A stretch of DNA of 64,000 nt, from the NCBI RefSeq assembly GCF_003351405.1, contig NZ_CP031240.1:1612001-1676000 (forward strand). The letters run 5' to 3'. A model generated the notes under the pieces. The model made no database searches. It was not told the DNA's origin and was given only the letters and a program-made list of their open reading frames with translations. Origin of the DNA: Haemophilus haemolyticus (GTDB lineage Bacteria; Pseudomonadota; Gammaproteobacteria; Enterobacterales; Pasteurellaceae). Every line of letters begins with the position of its first letter. The stretch's first letter is position 1. The translations under genes and the position numbers were made by a program. Of this stretch, positions 51,997 through 60,138 are shown piece by piece.

Positions 51997-52887
51997 ATGA
52001 AACAGATTGTGTACATTGATATGGATAATGTGATGGTAGATTTTCCATCAGGTATTGCAAAACTAGATGATAAAACCAAGCGAGAATATGAAGGTCGATA
52101 TGATGAAGTAGAGGGTATTTTTAGCTTAATGGAGCCAATGCCTAACGCGATTTGTGCGGTGCATAAATTGATGAAAAAATATCATATTTATGTGCTTTCT
52201 ACTGCTCCTTGGCATAATCCTTCCGCTTGGAGTGATAAAGTAAAATGGATTCAACATTATTTCGGTGAAGAAAAAGGTTCAGCCTTATATAAACGATTGA
52301 TTTTATCCCATCATAAAAATCTCAACCAAGGCGATTATTTAATTGATGATCGCACTAAAAATGGTGCTGGCAAATTTCAAGGAGAACATGTTCATTTTGG
52401 TACAGAACAATTTGCTAATTGGAATTGTGTCTTATCTTACTTAGGCTGTGGACCTTTTACACCAAGTGATGTGTTGCAAGATTGTTTGAAAAAGCCAGCC
52501 GCCCTCGTGCAAGTTGAAACTGAGGAGCAAAGCCGAGTCATTGGTACTTTTGCGGATCGCTATAAATGGCAAGTGTTTAATTTGGCATGTGTTTATGCAG
52601 ATGAAACAGCAACCGAACACAGAACGATTTATTTAATTATCAGCCCTTATCTCAGTGATGAATTTAAAATGCGTATTGAAGCTATGTGTGCTCATATTCA
52701 AGCGAAATATGAAGTGTTATTACGCTCAAAATCACTGCTAAAACAATATTTCCAACGCCTTTCAGAGAAGCCATTCTTGCATATTGAAAGCTATAATTAT
52801 CAACCACTTTATAAAGCGGGAAATTCTTTAGGTATGATGGGAAGGGATAGAGCGATTGATGAAATTTTACAACAAAAAGGAGCGTGA
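51997..52887 (+). CDS. HAD-superfamily 5'-nucleotidase-like protein with extra C-terminal domain
   Basis: 296 residues. The first 170 resemble the NT5C deoxyribonucleotidase family: nucleophile motif YIDMDNVMVDF (Asp8, Asp10), motif II LSTAPW, the lysine-containing ILSHHKNLNQG and motif IV DYLIDDRTKNGAGKF. Residues 175-296 form an unrecognised domain, LVQVETEEQSRVIGTFADRY at its start, absent from normal NT5C proteins. AGAGAGGA precedes the ATG. Three bases separate its stop from the sirtuin gene. It may dephosphorylate a nucleotide related to NAD metabolism, but this is inference. Confidence 0.75.
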   Translation: MKQIVYIDMDNVMVDFPSGIAKLDDKTKREYEGRYDEVEGIFSLMEPMPNAICAVHKLMKKYHIYVLSTAPWHNPSAWSDKVKWIQHYFGEEKGSALYKRLILSHHKNLNQGDYLIDDRTKNGAGKFQGEHVHFGTEQFANWNCVLSYLGCGPFTPSDVLQDCLKKPAALVQVETEEQSRVIGTFADRYKWQVFNLACVYADETATEHRTIYLIISPYLSDEFKMRIEAMCAHIQAKYEVLLRSKSLLKQYFQRLSEKPFLHIESYNYQPLYKAGNSLGMMGRDRAIDEILQQKGA

Positions 52888-52890
52888 AAA

Positions 52891-53601
52891 ATGACAGTGA
52901 AAAATAAACCAATTTGCGTGGTATTAACGGGCGCTGGAATTAGTGCTGAAAGTGGTATTCCTACTTTTAGAGCGGAAGATGGCTTATGGGCTGGGCATAA
53001 AGTAGAAGAAGTTTGTACACCCGAAGCCTTAAAGAAAAACCGTGCAAAAGTATTGGCGTTTTATAATGAACGACGCCGTAATGCTCAAGCTGCAGAGCCA
53101 AATGCTGCACACTTAGCTTTGGTTGAATTGGAAGAGTTTTATGAAGTTCATATAATTACCCAAAATGTGGATGATTTACATGAGCGAGCGGGAAGTACTA
53201 ACGTACTCCATTTACATGGTGAACTGAACAAAGCTCGCAGTAGTTTTAATACCGATTACATTGTTCCATGTTTGGGTGATCAACTGTTAGAGGATAAGGA
53301 TAATCACGGTCATCCAATGCGTCCACATATAGTCTTTTTTGGGGAAAATGTACCCATGTTTCCTAAAGCAGAAAAGCTAGTGAAAAAGGCAGATATTGTG
53401 ATTGTTATTGGCACTTCATTACAGGTTTATCCCGCTAATGGATTGGTAAATCTCGCTCCATATGGTTCACTTATCTATTTGATTGATCTAAATCCCAATA
53501 CAGGATTTGTCCGTAAGAAAGTGATTGCAATAAAAGAAAAAGCGGGTGAGGGCGTTCCGAAAGTGATCGCTGAGTTATTGGAGAAAATTAAAAAATCATA
53601 G
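52891..53601 (+). CDS. Sirtuin (SIR2-family NAD-dependent deacylase), zinc-less type
   Basis: 236 residues with the NAD-binding motifs GAGISAESGIPTFR, TQNVDDLHERAG and the catalytic histidine in LHLHGEL, and GTSLQVYPANGL. The usual zinc-ribbon cysteine pairs after the catalytic histidine are missing; the region reads NKARSSFNTDYIVPCLGDQL with a single cysteine. It forms a two-gene unit with the HAD protein, three bases apart. It could act as an NAD-dependent deacylase or NAD-consuming effector. Confidence 0.85.
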   Translation: MTVKNKPICVVLTGAGISAESGIPTFRAEDGLWAGHKVEEVCTPEALKKNRAKVLAFYNERRRNAQAAEPNAAHLALVELEEFYEVHIITQNVDDLHERAGSTNVLHLHGELNKARSSFNTDYIVPCLGDQLLEDKDNHGHPMRPHIVFFGENVPMFPKAEKLVKKADIVIVIGTSLQVYPANGLVNLAPYGSLIYLIDLNPNTGFVRKKVIAIKEKAGEGVPKVIAELLEKIKKS

Positions 53602-53622
53602 AAAAACAACCGCACTTTTTAA

Positions 53623-53650
53623 ATAAATAGCGACTTCGGTCGCTATTTAT
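53623..53650. terminator. Terminator between sirtuin and RhuM-Fic genes
   Basis: Perfect 12-bp stem ATAAATAGCGAC / GTCGCTATTTAT closed by a TTCG tetraloop (53623-53634 with 53639-53650), between convergent genes. An uptake signal precedes it. Confidence 0.85.
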
Positions 53651-53652
53651 CA

Positions 53653-54654
53653 TTACTTATCTTGCTTATGTTTAAGCATATGCATAATAAGCCTAATAAG
53701 CGTTTCTTTTTGTTTCGGATCAGATTCTGCAACTAATAAAGTGAGCGCTGCAAGCCCAGTATCATTGATAACTGGATGCCCATTATGATCAAACAAACGC
53801 ACATTTCTATGTAAGAAATCTACAAATAAAAATGCACCACTACGTTTATTACCATCTGAAAAAGGATGATTCTTGACGACAAAATAAAGTAAATGCGCTG
53901 CTTTTGCTTCAATGCTTGGATAAGCGGGTTCACCAAATACACTTTGATCTAAATTACCTAGAATCGCAGATAAGCCATTATCTCGTTCACGTCCAAACAG
54001 ATCACTTGCTTCACCTTTTTCCATCAGCTGTGATTTTAACTCTGCTAGTGCAGAACAGGCTTCGGCATAAGTCGGTAATGTACCACCTTGCTGTGTTTGT
54101 GGTTCAGTAAGTAAACCTTCATCATATTGTTGTAGCCATAAAAAGGTATGCGTATAACGGCTGACAATATCCACTAATCCACGACCGCTTTCTAGCGTTA
54201 ATTCCGCTGAATTTGCCGTTTTTTGAATAAGCGCAAGTGCTTGTTCTAATTCGTGAGCATTTTGCTGTAAACGTTTTTGGTTAATAGTATAGCCTTGAGT
54301 CAGATACTCTTTTAAACGTGCAGTTGCCCAAATTCTAAAATTTGTTGCAGACTTAGACTTCACTCGATAGCCTACAGAAATAATAGCATCCAGATTATAA
54401 TGTTTAACCTTACGAGTAACTTGCCTTTTTCCTTCTTGTCGAACTACCGAGAAATCCTCGGTAGTTAAATTTTCATCAAGTTCTGCTTCATTAAAAATAT
54501 TTTTTAAGTGTAGGCTTATGTTATCTGAGCTAGTATCAAAAATATTTGCCATCTGCGCCTGGGAAAGCCAAACGGTGTCATTTTCAAATCTTACTTCCAC
54601 TTGCGTTGTGCCATCTTGAGCTTGGTAAATTTCAATCGGATTTTGGTTATTCAT
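53653..54654 (-). CDS. RhuM-like / Fic-Doc fusion protein
   Basis: 333 residues. The N-terminal half (about 1-130) is RhuM-like: TVWLSQAQMANIFDTSSDNI, YNLDAIISVGYRVKSKSATN, FRIWATARLKEYL. The C-terminal half is a Fic/Doc domain with the active-site motif HPFSDGNKRSG at His263. This matches AMP-transferring or phosphorylating Fic/Doc toxins in essential residues. No separate antitoxin gene is adjacent; the N-terminal half may fill that role. AAGGAAA precedes the ATG. It is divergent from the FtsK-gamma-like gene. Confidence 0.85.
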   Translation of the reverse strand: MNNQNPIEIYQAQDGTTQVEVRFENDTVWLSQAQMANIFDTSSDNISLHLKNIFNEAELDENLTTEDFSVVRQEGKRQVTRKVKHYNLDAIISVGYRVKSKSATNFRIWATARLKEYLTQGYTINQKRLQQNAHELEQALALIQKTANSAELTLESGRGLVDIVSRYTHTFLWLQQYDEGLLTEPQTQQGGTLPTYAEACSALAELKSQLMEKGEASDLFGRERDNGLSAILGNLDQSVFGEPAYPSIEAKAAHLLYFVVKNHPFSDGNKRSGAFLFVDFLHRNVRLFDHNGHPVINDTGLAALTLLVAESDPKQKETLIRLIMHMLKHKQDK

Positions 54655-54676
54655 ATTTTTTCCTTAATAAAGTTAC

Positions 54677-54704
54677 ATGTATATATAACCAGATAAATAT
54701 ACAT
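54677..54704. promoter_or_regulatory. Inverted repeat upstream of the RhuM-Fic gene
   Basis: ATGTATAT / ATATACAT (54677-54684 with 54697-54704), 12 bases apart, 22 bases before the start codon. It is a possible autoregulatory operator. Confidence 0.35.
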
Positions 54705-54770
54705 ATTGCAATAAGGATAATCTTATTTGTAAAAGATCTTTTAAAAATAACCGCTTTCAACATTCGCAAA

Positions 54771-54785
54771 CGACACAAATTGTCG
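54771..54785. promoter_or_regulatory. Predicted WYL operator, site 2
   Basis: CGACACAAATTGTCG, one base different from site 1, exactly 10 bases before a consensus TATAAT (54796-54801). It would control the FtsK-gamma-like/sirtuin/PP2C unit and lies in the divergent region shared with the RhuM-Fic gene. Confidence 0.65.
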
Positions 54786-54872
54786 CTTCCTTTCATATAA
54801 TTTCTCCATAAAGAGAAATTCTTTACTTCTTACATATTTATAAAGCCTTTAATTAAGAAAAAGGAGCAAATA

Positions 54873-55073
54873 ATGGCAATGAAAGTAATTATGGCAAGAG
54901 ATCCACTTTTTGAGGATGTAAAAAAATATGTGCAACAACAAAAATTTGCATCTTGTTCAATGATTCAACGCAGATTTATGTTGGGTTTTAATCGAGCTGG
55001 GCAAATTTTAGAACAGTTGGAACAAGCGGGTATTATTTCACCAATGAAAAATGGACAGAGAAAAGTATTATGA
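54873..55073 (+). CDS. Stand-alone FtsK gamma-like winged-helix protein
   Basis: 66 residues. From residue 9 it follows the DNA-binding gamma domain of FtsK: DPLFEDVKKYVQQQKFASCS then MIQRRFMLGFNRAGQILEQL, and QAGIISPMKNGQRKVL. In FtsK this domain reads KOPS sequences and activates XerD. Here it is a separate small protein without motor or membrane domains. AAAGGAG precedes the ATG. Its stop overlaps the next sirtuin gene by 4 bases, so the two are coupled. Confidence 0.8.
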   Translation: MAMKVIMARDPLFEDVKKYVQQQKFASCSMIQRRFMLGFNRAGQILEQLEQAGIISPMKNGQRKVL

Positions 55074-55915
55074 AAAATGATTTAAATTATGCACTAGAAC
55101 TTATTCGCAAAGCGGATGGCATTTTAATTACAGCTGGTGCGGGTATGAGCGTGGATTCTGGGCTGCCCGATTTCCGCAGCGTTGGTGGATTTTGGAATGC
55201 TTATCCTATGTTTAAAGAACATAATATATCTTTTGAAGACATCGCGACACCACTAGCTTATAAGCATAATCAGGAACTTGCCTATTGGTTTTATGGGCAT
55301 CGATTAGTTCAATACCGAAATACTATTCCTCACGAAGGGTATCAGATTTTAAAACGCTGGGCGGGAGCTAAATCTCACGGATATTTTGTTTTTACGAGTA
55401 ATGTTGATGGGCATTTTCAAAAGGCTGGTTTTGATGATAGCCATGTTTATGAAGTACACGGTACTTTGGAGCGTCTTCAGTGTGTCAATAATTGTCGAGG
55501 ATTAAGTCGGTCTGCATCAAGTTTTCAACCTGTCGTGGACAATGAAAACTTATGTTTAACCAGTGAAAAACCACATTGTCCTTATTGTGGGGGCTTTGCT
55601 CGTCAAAATGTACTAATGTTTAATGATTGGAGTTACGCAAGTCAATATCAGGATTTTAAAAAAGTGCGGTTAGAATCGTGGTTAAAAGAAGTGCAAAATC
55701 TCGTCGTCATCGAACTGGGGGCAGGGAAAGCCATTCCAACTGTGCGTCGCTTTTCTGAGCGTACGGCGAAAGCAAAAAAGGGCGGATTTATCCGTATTAA
55801 CCCACAAGATGAAGGTGTGCCGAAAATGCACTTTTTAAGTCTAGAAATGAAAGCGTTAGATGCCCTAAAAGCGATTGATAGCCTTCTAAATCCTTCTCAA
55901 CAAGCGGTTGAATAA
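55070..55915 (+). CDS. Second sirtuin (SIR2 family) with zinc-binding cysteines
   Basis: 281 residues: NAD-binding GAGMSVDSGLPDFRS, TSNVDGHFQKAGF, the catalytic histidine in YEVHGTLERL, and a zinc site of CVNNC plus CPYCGG. It is longer than and unlike the first sirtuin of the island, so the two are not a simple duplication. It overlaps the FtsK-gamma-like gene at its start (ATGA) and the phosphatase gene by one base at its end. An ACAAGCGGT core of the Actinobacillus-type uptake signal occurs near its 3' end (55900-55908), and a Haemophilus-type one at about 55664. Confidence 0.88.
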   Translation: MKNDLNYALELIRKADGILITAGAGMSVDSGLPDFRSVGGFWNAYPMFKEHNISFEDIATPLAYKHNQELAYWFYGHRLVQYRNTIPHEGYQILKRWAGAKSHGYFVFTSNVDGHFQKAGFDDSHVYEVHGTLERLQCVNNCRGLSRSASSFQPVVDNENLCLTSEKPHCPYCGGFARQNVLMFNDWSYASQYQDFKKVRLESWLKEVQNLVVIELGAGKAIPTVRRFSERTAKAKKGGFIRINPQDEGVPKMHFLSLEMKALDALKAIDSLLNPSQQAVE

Positions 55916-56667
55916 TGGAAAATTTTTGCGAAATTACCTTCTGCCAACAAATTGGCAGCAACAAGCGACACAACCAAGATGCTCTTTTTAATGGCGAAGC
56001 GGTGTTTCAATATAAACTCAAAACAGCTGAAAAATGTCTTGAAAACCGACCGCACTTTATTGTGGGCGTGGCAGATGGAATTTCCAATAACAACCGACCT
56101 GAAAAAGCGAGCAAATTGGCTATGCAATTATTAAGCAAAATGGAAAGCCTAAGTCGCCAAACGATCTACGATTTACAATCCAGTTTATCAGCAGAATTAG
56201 CGGAGGATTATTTCGGTTCGGCGACCACGTTTGTGGCTGCCGAAATTGATCAAATTACCCGTAAAGCGAAAATTCTGAGCGTAGGCGACAGTCGTGCTTA
56301 TTTGATTGATACTCAAGGAAACTGGCAACAGATTACCCAAGATCATTCAATTCTTTCTGAATTATTGGCTGATTTCCTCGATAAAAAAGAAGACGATTTT
56401 GCCACGATTTATGGTGGCGTTTCTTCTTGTTTAGTCGCCGATTATTCTGAATTTCAAGATAAAATTTTTTATCAAGAAACTGAAATTCAGCAAGGAGAAA
56501 GTTTATTACTTTGCTCTGATGGATTAACAGATGGCCTTTCTGCTGAAGTAAGAGAAAAGATTTGGAAACAATATGATAATGATAAATCAAGATTGACTGT
56601 TTGCCGTAAATTAATTGCTAAACAAGGATTTTATGATGATTTATCGGTTATAATCTGTGCATTTTGA
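55915..56667 (+). CDS. PP2C-family serine/threonine phosphatase
   Basis: 250 residues with the PP2C metal-binding motifs in order: KRHNQDALF, VGVADGISNN, SVGDSRAYLI, CSDGLTDGL and YDDLSVIICAF. All metal aspartates are present. The start overlaps the second sirtuin (TAATG). No protein kinase is encoded in the island, so its substrate is unclear. An intact uptake signal lies at about 56049. Confidence 0.9.
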   Translation: MENFCEITFCQQIGSNKRHNQDALFNGEAVFQYKLKTAEKCLENRPHFIVGVADGISNNNRPEKASKLAMQLLSKMESLSRQTIYDLQSSLSAELAEDYFGSATTFVAAEIDQITRKAKILSVGDSRAYLIDTQGNWQQITQDHSILSELLADFLDKKEDDFATIYGGVSSCLVADYSEFQDKIFYQETEIQQGESLLLCSDGLTDGLSAEVREKIWKQYDNDKSRLTVCRKLIAKQGFYDDLSVIICAF

Positions 56668-56705
56668 TTTATATTATAAAAATATTCTAAGGAACCCAAA
56701 TTATT

Positions 56706-58076
56706 ATGAGTGAAGAAAAAGCAAAAATACTCAAGATTAAAGATGTATTTGATTTGAAGTTGAGCATTCCTGATTATCAAAGACCATATAAATGGACAAT
56801 AAAACACGTTCAACAATTACTTGATGATTTACTGACACATTTCCGTAATCAACAACAAGTTTATCGAATTGGAACAGTGGTAATACATAAATATAATGAA
56901 GAAAACAAAGAAACTAAAAAAATTGAAGAAAAGTTAGATATTGTTGATGGTCAGCAACGTTTAATTACGCTTTCATTATTACTTTATTATTTGAATAATG
57001 AAAAAAAATTCATGGATAAGTCTTTATTAGATGAGGGTGTAGCACATACTCTTAGTAAGAGTAATATAATTAATAATTATAATTTTATTAAAAATTATTC
57101 TATTTCCCATAAGGAAGCATTTAAAAAGTATCTTTTAGAAATTTGTGAGATGGTTTATGTTGAATTAGATGATTTAGACGAAGCCTTCCAATTTTTTGAC
57201 TCACAAAACTCAAGAGGGAAACCTTTAGAATCTTATGATTTGCTGAAAGCTTATCATTTACGAGAAATGGAAGATAAGCCAAAAGAGATTATTCATCATT
57301 GTGTTGAACGTTGGGAGAAATCTGCACTTTCTCAAGAAATTAATAACTTAGATAAAATTATCAACTATATTCTTTTTAGATTACGCCGATGGCACTATCA
57401 AGAAAGCGGAGAGGTTTTTACATCGGACGAGCTAGAGACATTTAAAGGTGTATCAGAAGGTGCTACCTATCCTTATCTTAGTCCACTGTTTTCAACAAAG
57501 GTTGTAGAGAAATTAGCACAACAAAATCCTATGTTTTATCATCCAAGATTTGTGAAGACAAGTTTTCAAACAATACAAACTCTAATAAATGGAGAGCAAT
57601 TTTTTGATTATGTTCAGTATTATTCTGAGCTCTATGAAAAATTATTTAAAGAAGGAAGTGGGCTTGTTGATAAAGTGAAAAAAATTAACGGTAAAGATAT
57701 AGAAAAAGGCGTAAATACTTTTCTTAACAATCAAGAGTATTGCTATCGAGTAGGGGATAAATATTTGAAAAATTTATTCGAATGTACCGTATTATTCTAT
57801 TTTGATAAATTTGGTGAAGTATATTTAGATGAATTTATAAGTAAAGCATTTTTATGGGTTTACCTGATTCGCTTTAAACATCAACGTATCCCATTTAAAA
57901 CAGTAGAAGATGAAGCTTGCTCAAAAAGTGGATTACTTTCCCATATAGAGCGTTCTTTAACACCATCTCAAGTATTAAAATATCCTTTAAGACTCTCGTT
58001 AATTAAAGATACAGTAGCTTTTCCAAATGTAAATGGAAATATAGATGGTAAAATAAAAGAAGTTTTTGGAGTATAA
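56706..58076 (+). CDS. DUF262 (GmrS-like) protein
   Basis: 456 residues. The ParB-like DUF262 motifs are IPDYQRPYKW (about 21-30), IVDGQQRLITLSLLL, and FQFFDSQNSRGKPLESYDLL. In GmrSD-type restriction systems this domain binds nucleotide and couples it to a C-terminal HNH nuclease. No HNH motif is visible here. AAGGAA precedes the ATG, 38 bases after the phosphatase, so it may be co-transcribed. It is markedly AT-rich and free of uptake signals. The next gene starts two bases after its stop. Confidence 0.85.
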   Translation: MSEEKAKILKIKDVFDLKLSIPDYQRPYKWTIKHVQQLLDDLLTHFRNQQQVYRIGTVVIHKYNEENKETKKIEEKLDIVDGQQRLITLSLLLYYLNNEKKFMDKSLLDEGVAHTLSKSNIINNYNFIKNYSISHKEAFKKYLLEICEMVYVELDDLDEAFQFFDSQNSRGKPLESYDLLKAYHLREMEDKPKEIIHHCVERWEKSALSQEINNLDKIINYILFRLRRWHYQESGEVFTSDELETFKGVSEGATYPYLSPLFSTKVVEKLAQQNPMFYHPRFVKTSFQTIQTLINGEQFFDYVQYYSELYEKLFKEGSGLVDKVKKINGKDIEKGVNTFLNNQEYCYRVGDKYLKNLFECTVLFYFDKFGEVYLDEFISKAFLWVYLIRFKHQRIPFKTVEDEACSKSGLLSHIERSLTPSQVLKYPLRLSLIKDTVAFPNVNGNIDGKIKEVFGV

Positions 58077-58077
58077 G

Positions 58078-60066
58078 ATGACTAATAATATAAAATATGT
58101 AAAAACATTAACCGTGTCTGATTTATTTGATAATGATAATAAATGTAACTATATTATTCCAATCTACCAGCGTAATTATGCTTGGGGTGATAATGAAATT
58201 AGTTCATTACTTCAAGATATAAAAAATGCTTGTGAAAAAAATAAAGAACAAGATAAAAAATATTATATTGGAAGCTTAGTTGTCTATCGCCGAGAAAATG
58301 ATGATTTTGAAGTGATTGATGGCCAGCAAAGACTAACAACACTTACGTTAATAATGCATCATCTTGGCAAATTAGGTTTTAGAAATGTTTTTTTTGAACA
58401 TCGAGATGAATCTGAACAAGCATTATCCAATCTTAATTCTGAAAAATTACCAAGTAATTTTTCACAAGCATTAAAAACAATTAAGAAAGTAATTGATGAA
58501 TGGGGGAATAATAAAGATGAAATTGTAAAGTTCCTTTTGGATAAAGTTGAAATCATTCGAACTGAAGTGCCAGAAGGTACAGATTTAAACTATTATTTCG
58601 AAATTATGAATACACGTGGAGAACAGCTTGAAAAGCATGAAATTCTAAAAGCTCGTTTGATGAAGGAGTTGCCAATATCTGAGCAATCATTATTTGCAAA
58701 AATCTGGGATGCTTGTTCTGATATGAGTCGTTATGTTGTTACGGGGGTTAACTCTGAGTTAAGAGAAGTCATTTTTGGTAATGATTGGCAGAAAACACCT
58801 AGAGTTTTTAGAAAGGAAATTTTAAAAGTAGCCAATGAACTTAATAGAGGTAAAGGAAATAAAGAAGAGGACGGAAAGAAAATCGTAGATCTTCTTGATA
58901 GCAAGAAAAAAATAGAAATAAAAGATGGGTATTTAGAAGATAAATATGATGGTGCATTTACTTCAGTAATTAATTTTCCTAATTTCTTAATGCATGTTTT
59001 AAGAATTTATTTAGAAGAATATAATAAAGATCAAGATTTTACTCAAAATGTGTCATTAGATGAGAAGTTCTTATTAAAGTCTTACGAAGAAAGCTTTAAA
59101 GATAATGATAGGGAAGTTAGAAAGTTCATTTTTGTTTTATTTACTTGTCGCTATCTTTTTGATCGTTATGTTATCAAATCTAGCACAATTAGAACTGGAG
59201 AAGAAAATTGGTCGTTATGGAAGATTATGCGTAGTAGTTCAAATTATTACTATAAAAATTCATTTAGTGACAATACTGAAAATAAAAATGATGATGAAGA
59301 ACTTAAGGATAGTGATCCTACAAAAAAAGCAGTGATGTTACTTTCAATGTTCCATGTTTCTAACACATCTCATAGTTATAAAAATTGGTTGTATGCTGTA
59401 TTACGTTGGTTATTTAAGAATAAGGATAATATAACTCCCAGTAACTATATTGATTTTCTAGAAGATCTTTGTGATAAATTCTATTTTGGTAATAACTGCC
59501 AAGGAAAAGATATTACAGATATTATATTGGATAAAGTAGAATTTGAATTAAACTCAGGAGATAAAAAAGATTGGGATGATGGAGTAAATGTTCCTAACTT
59601 TATATTTAATCGATTAGATTATCAGTTATGGAAATTTTTCCACGAACAAGAACAAGAACAAGAACAAAAAGTAGAAATTTTGTCAGAAAATGACAAATGG
59701 TTAACTATTAAAAATAAAGAGGCTATTTGGAAAAAATTTAGATTTACATTCAGAAGTTCTGTTGAGCATCATTATCCACAGCACCCTTCAGAAGAACATG
59801 AGTTAGAGAGATTAGAGAAAAAGACTTTAGATAATTTTGGTAACTTGTATTTGTTATCTCAAAGTAAAAACTCTCGTTTAAGCAATTTAACACCTGAAGC
59901 TAAATGTACTTATTATCAAGATGAAAATTATGATAGTCTAAAACAGGCTTTAATGATGGAAAAAACAAAAGAGCTTAATAATTGGAAAACTGAGGAGATA
60001 TTAAAGCATGGGGAAGAGATGTGGATGTTGTTAAACACACCAATTCCCAATATTTCTAAATCATAA
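58078..60066 (+). CDS. DUF262-DUF1524 (GmrSD/RloF-like) putative nuclease
   Basis: 662 residues from ATG 58078. N-terminal DUF262 motifs: IIPIYQRNYAWGDNEISSLL, VIDGQQRLTTLTLI and FEIMNTRGEQLEKHEILKAR. The C-terminal DUF1524/HNH-like segment reads SSVEHHYPQHP, then NLYLLSQSKNSRLSN, with the His pair expected for an HNH-type nuclease. Four in-frame GAACAA repeats at 59644-59667 encode EQEQEQEQ in the linker. Related proteins are type IV-like restriction enzymes against modified DNA or accessory genes of type I loci. AT-rich and without uptake signals, like its partner. Confidence 0.86.
   Translation: MTNNIKYVKTLTVSDLFDNDNKCNYIIPIYQRNYAWGDNEISSLLQDIKNACEKNKEQDKKYYIGSLVVYRRENDDFEVIDGQQRLTTLTLIMHHLGKLGFRNVFFEHRDESEQALSNLNSEKLPSNFSQALKTIKKVIDEWGNNKDEIVKFLLDKVEIIRTEVPEGTDLNYYFEIMNTRGEQLEKHEILKARLMKELPISEQSLFAKIWDACSDMSRYVVTGVNSELREVIFGNDWQKTPRVFRKEILKVANELNRGKGNKEEDGKKIVDLLDSKKKIEIKDGYLEDKYDGAFTSVINFPNFLMHVLRIYLEEYNKDQDFTQNVSLDEKFLLKSYEESFKDNDREVRKFIFVLFTCRYLFDRYVIKSSTIRTGEENWSLWKIMRSSSNYYYKNSFSDNTENKNDDEELKDSDPTKKAVMLLSMFHVSNTSHSYKNWLYAVLRWLFKNKDNITPSNYIDFLEDLCDKFYFGNNCQGKDITDIILDKVEFELNSGDKKDWDDGVNVPNFIFNRLDYQLWKFFHEQEQEQEQKVEILSENDKWLTIKNKEAIWKKFRFTFRSSVEHHYPQHPSEEHELERLEKKTLDNFGNLYLLSQSKNSRLSNLTPEAKCTYYQDENYDSLKQALMMEKTKELNNWKTEEILKHGEEMWMLLNTPIPNISKS
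59644..59667 (+). repeat. Hexanucleotide repeat (GAACAA)4
   Basis: Four tandem GAACAA units in the linker of the DUF262-DUF1524 gene. The unit is a multiple of three, so length changes alter only the number of Glu-Gln pairs. Confidence 0.85.
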
Positions 60067-60081
60067 CGACACAATCTGTCG
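60067..60081. promoter_or_regulatory. Predicted WYL operator, site 3
   Basis: CGACACAATCTGTCG begins directly after the stop of the DUF262-DUF1524 gene and is 10 bases before TAAACT (60092-60097), the same spacing as sites 1 and 2. It would control the double-AAA gene. Confidence 0.6.
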
Positions 60082-60097
60082 CTCTACTTCTTAAACT

Positions 60098-60130
60098 ATG
60101 CTCAAACCCATTAGGTTTGAGCATTTTTTA
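60098..60130 (+). terminator. Terminator of the DUF262 unit, overlapping the next promoter
   Basis: ATGCTCAAACC / GGTTTGAGCAT (60098-60108 with 60114-60124), then six T. A transcript starting from the site 3 promoter would begin within the left arm, so it could not form the full hairpin and would escape termination. Confidence 0.8.
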
Positions 60131-60138
60131 TTGGAGTA

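Noticed and set aside
54799..54820. AATTTCTC/GAGAAATT hairpin near the FtsK-gamma-like gene as a 5'-UTR regulator
   Set aside because: It overlaps the -10 element, and a transcript from the predicted start would lack the left arm.
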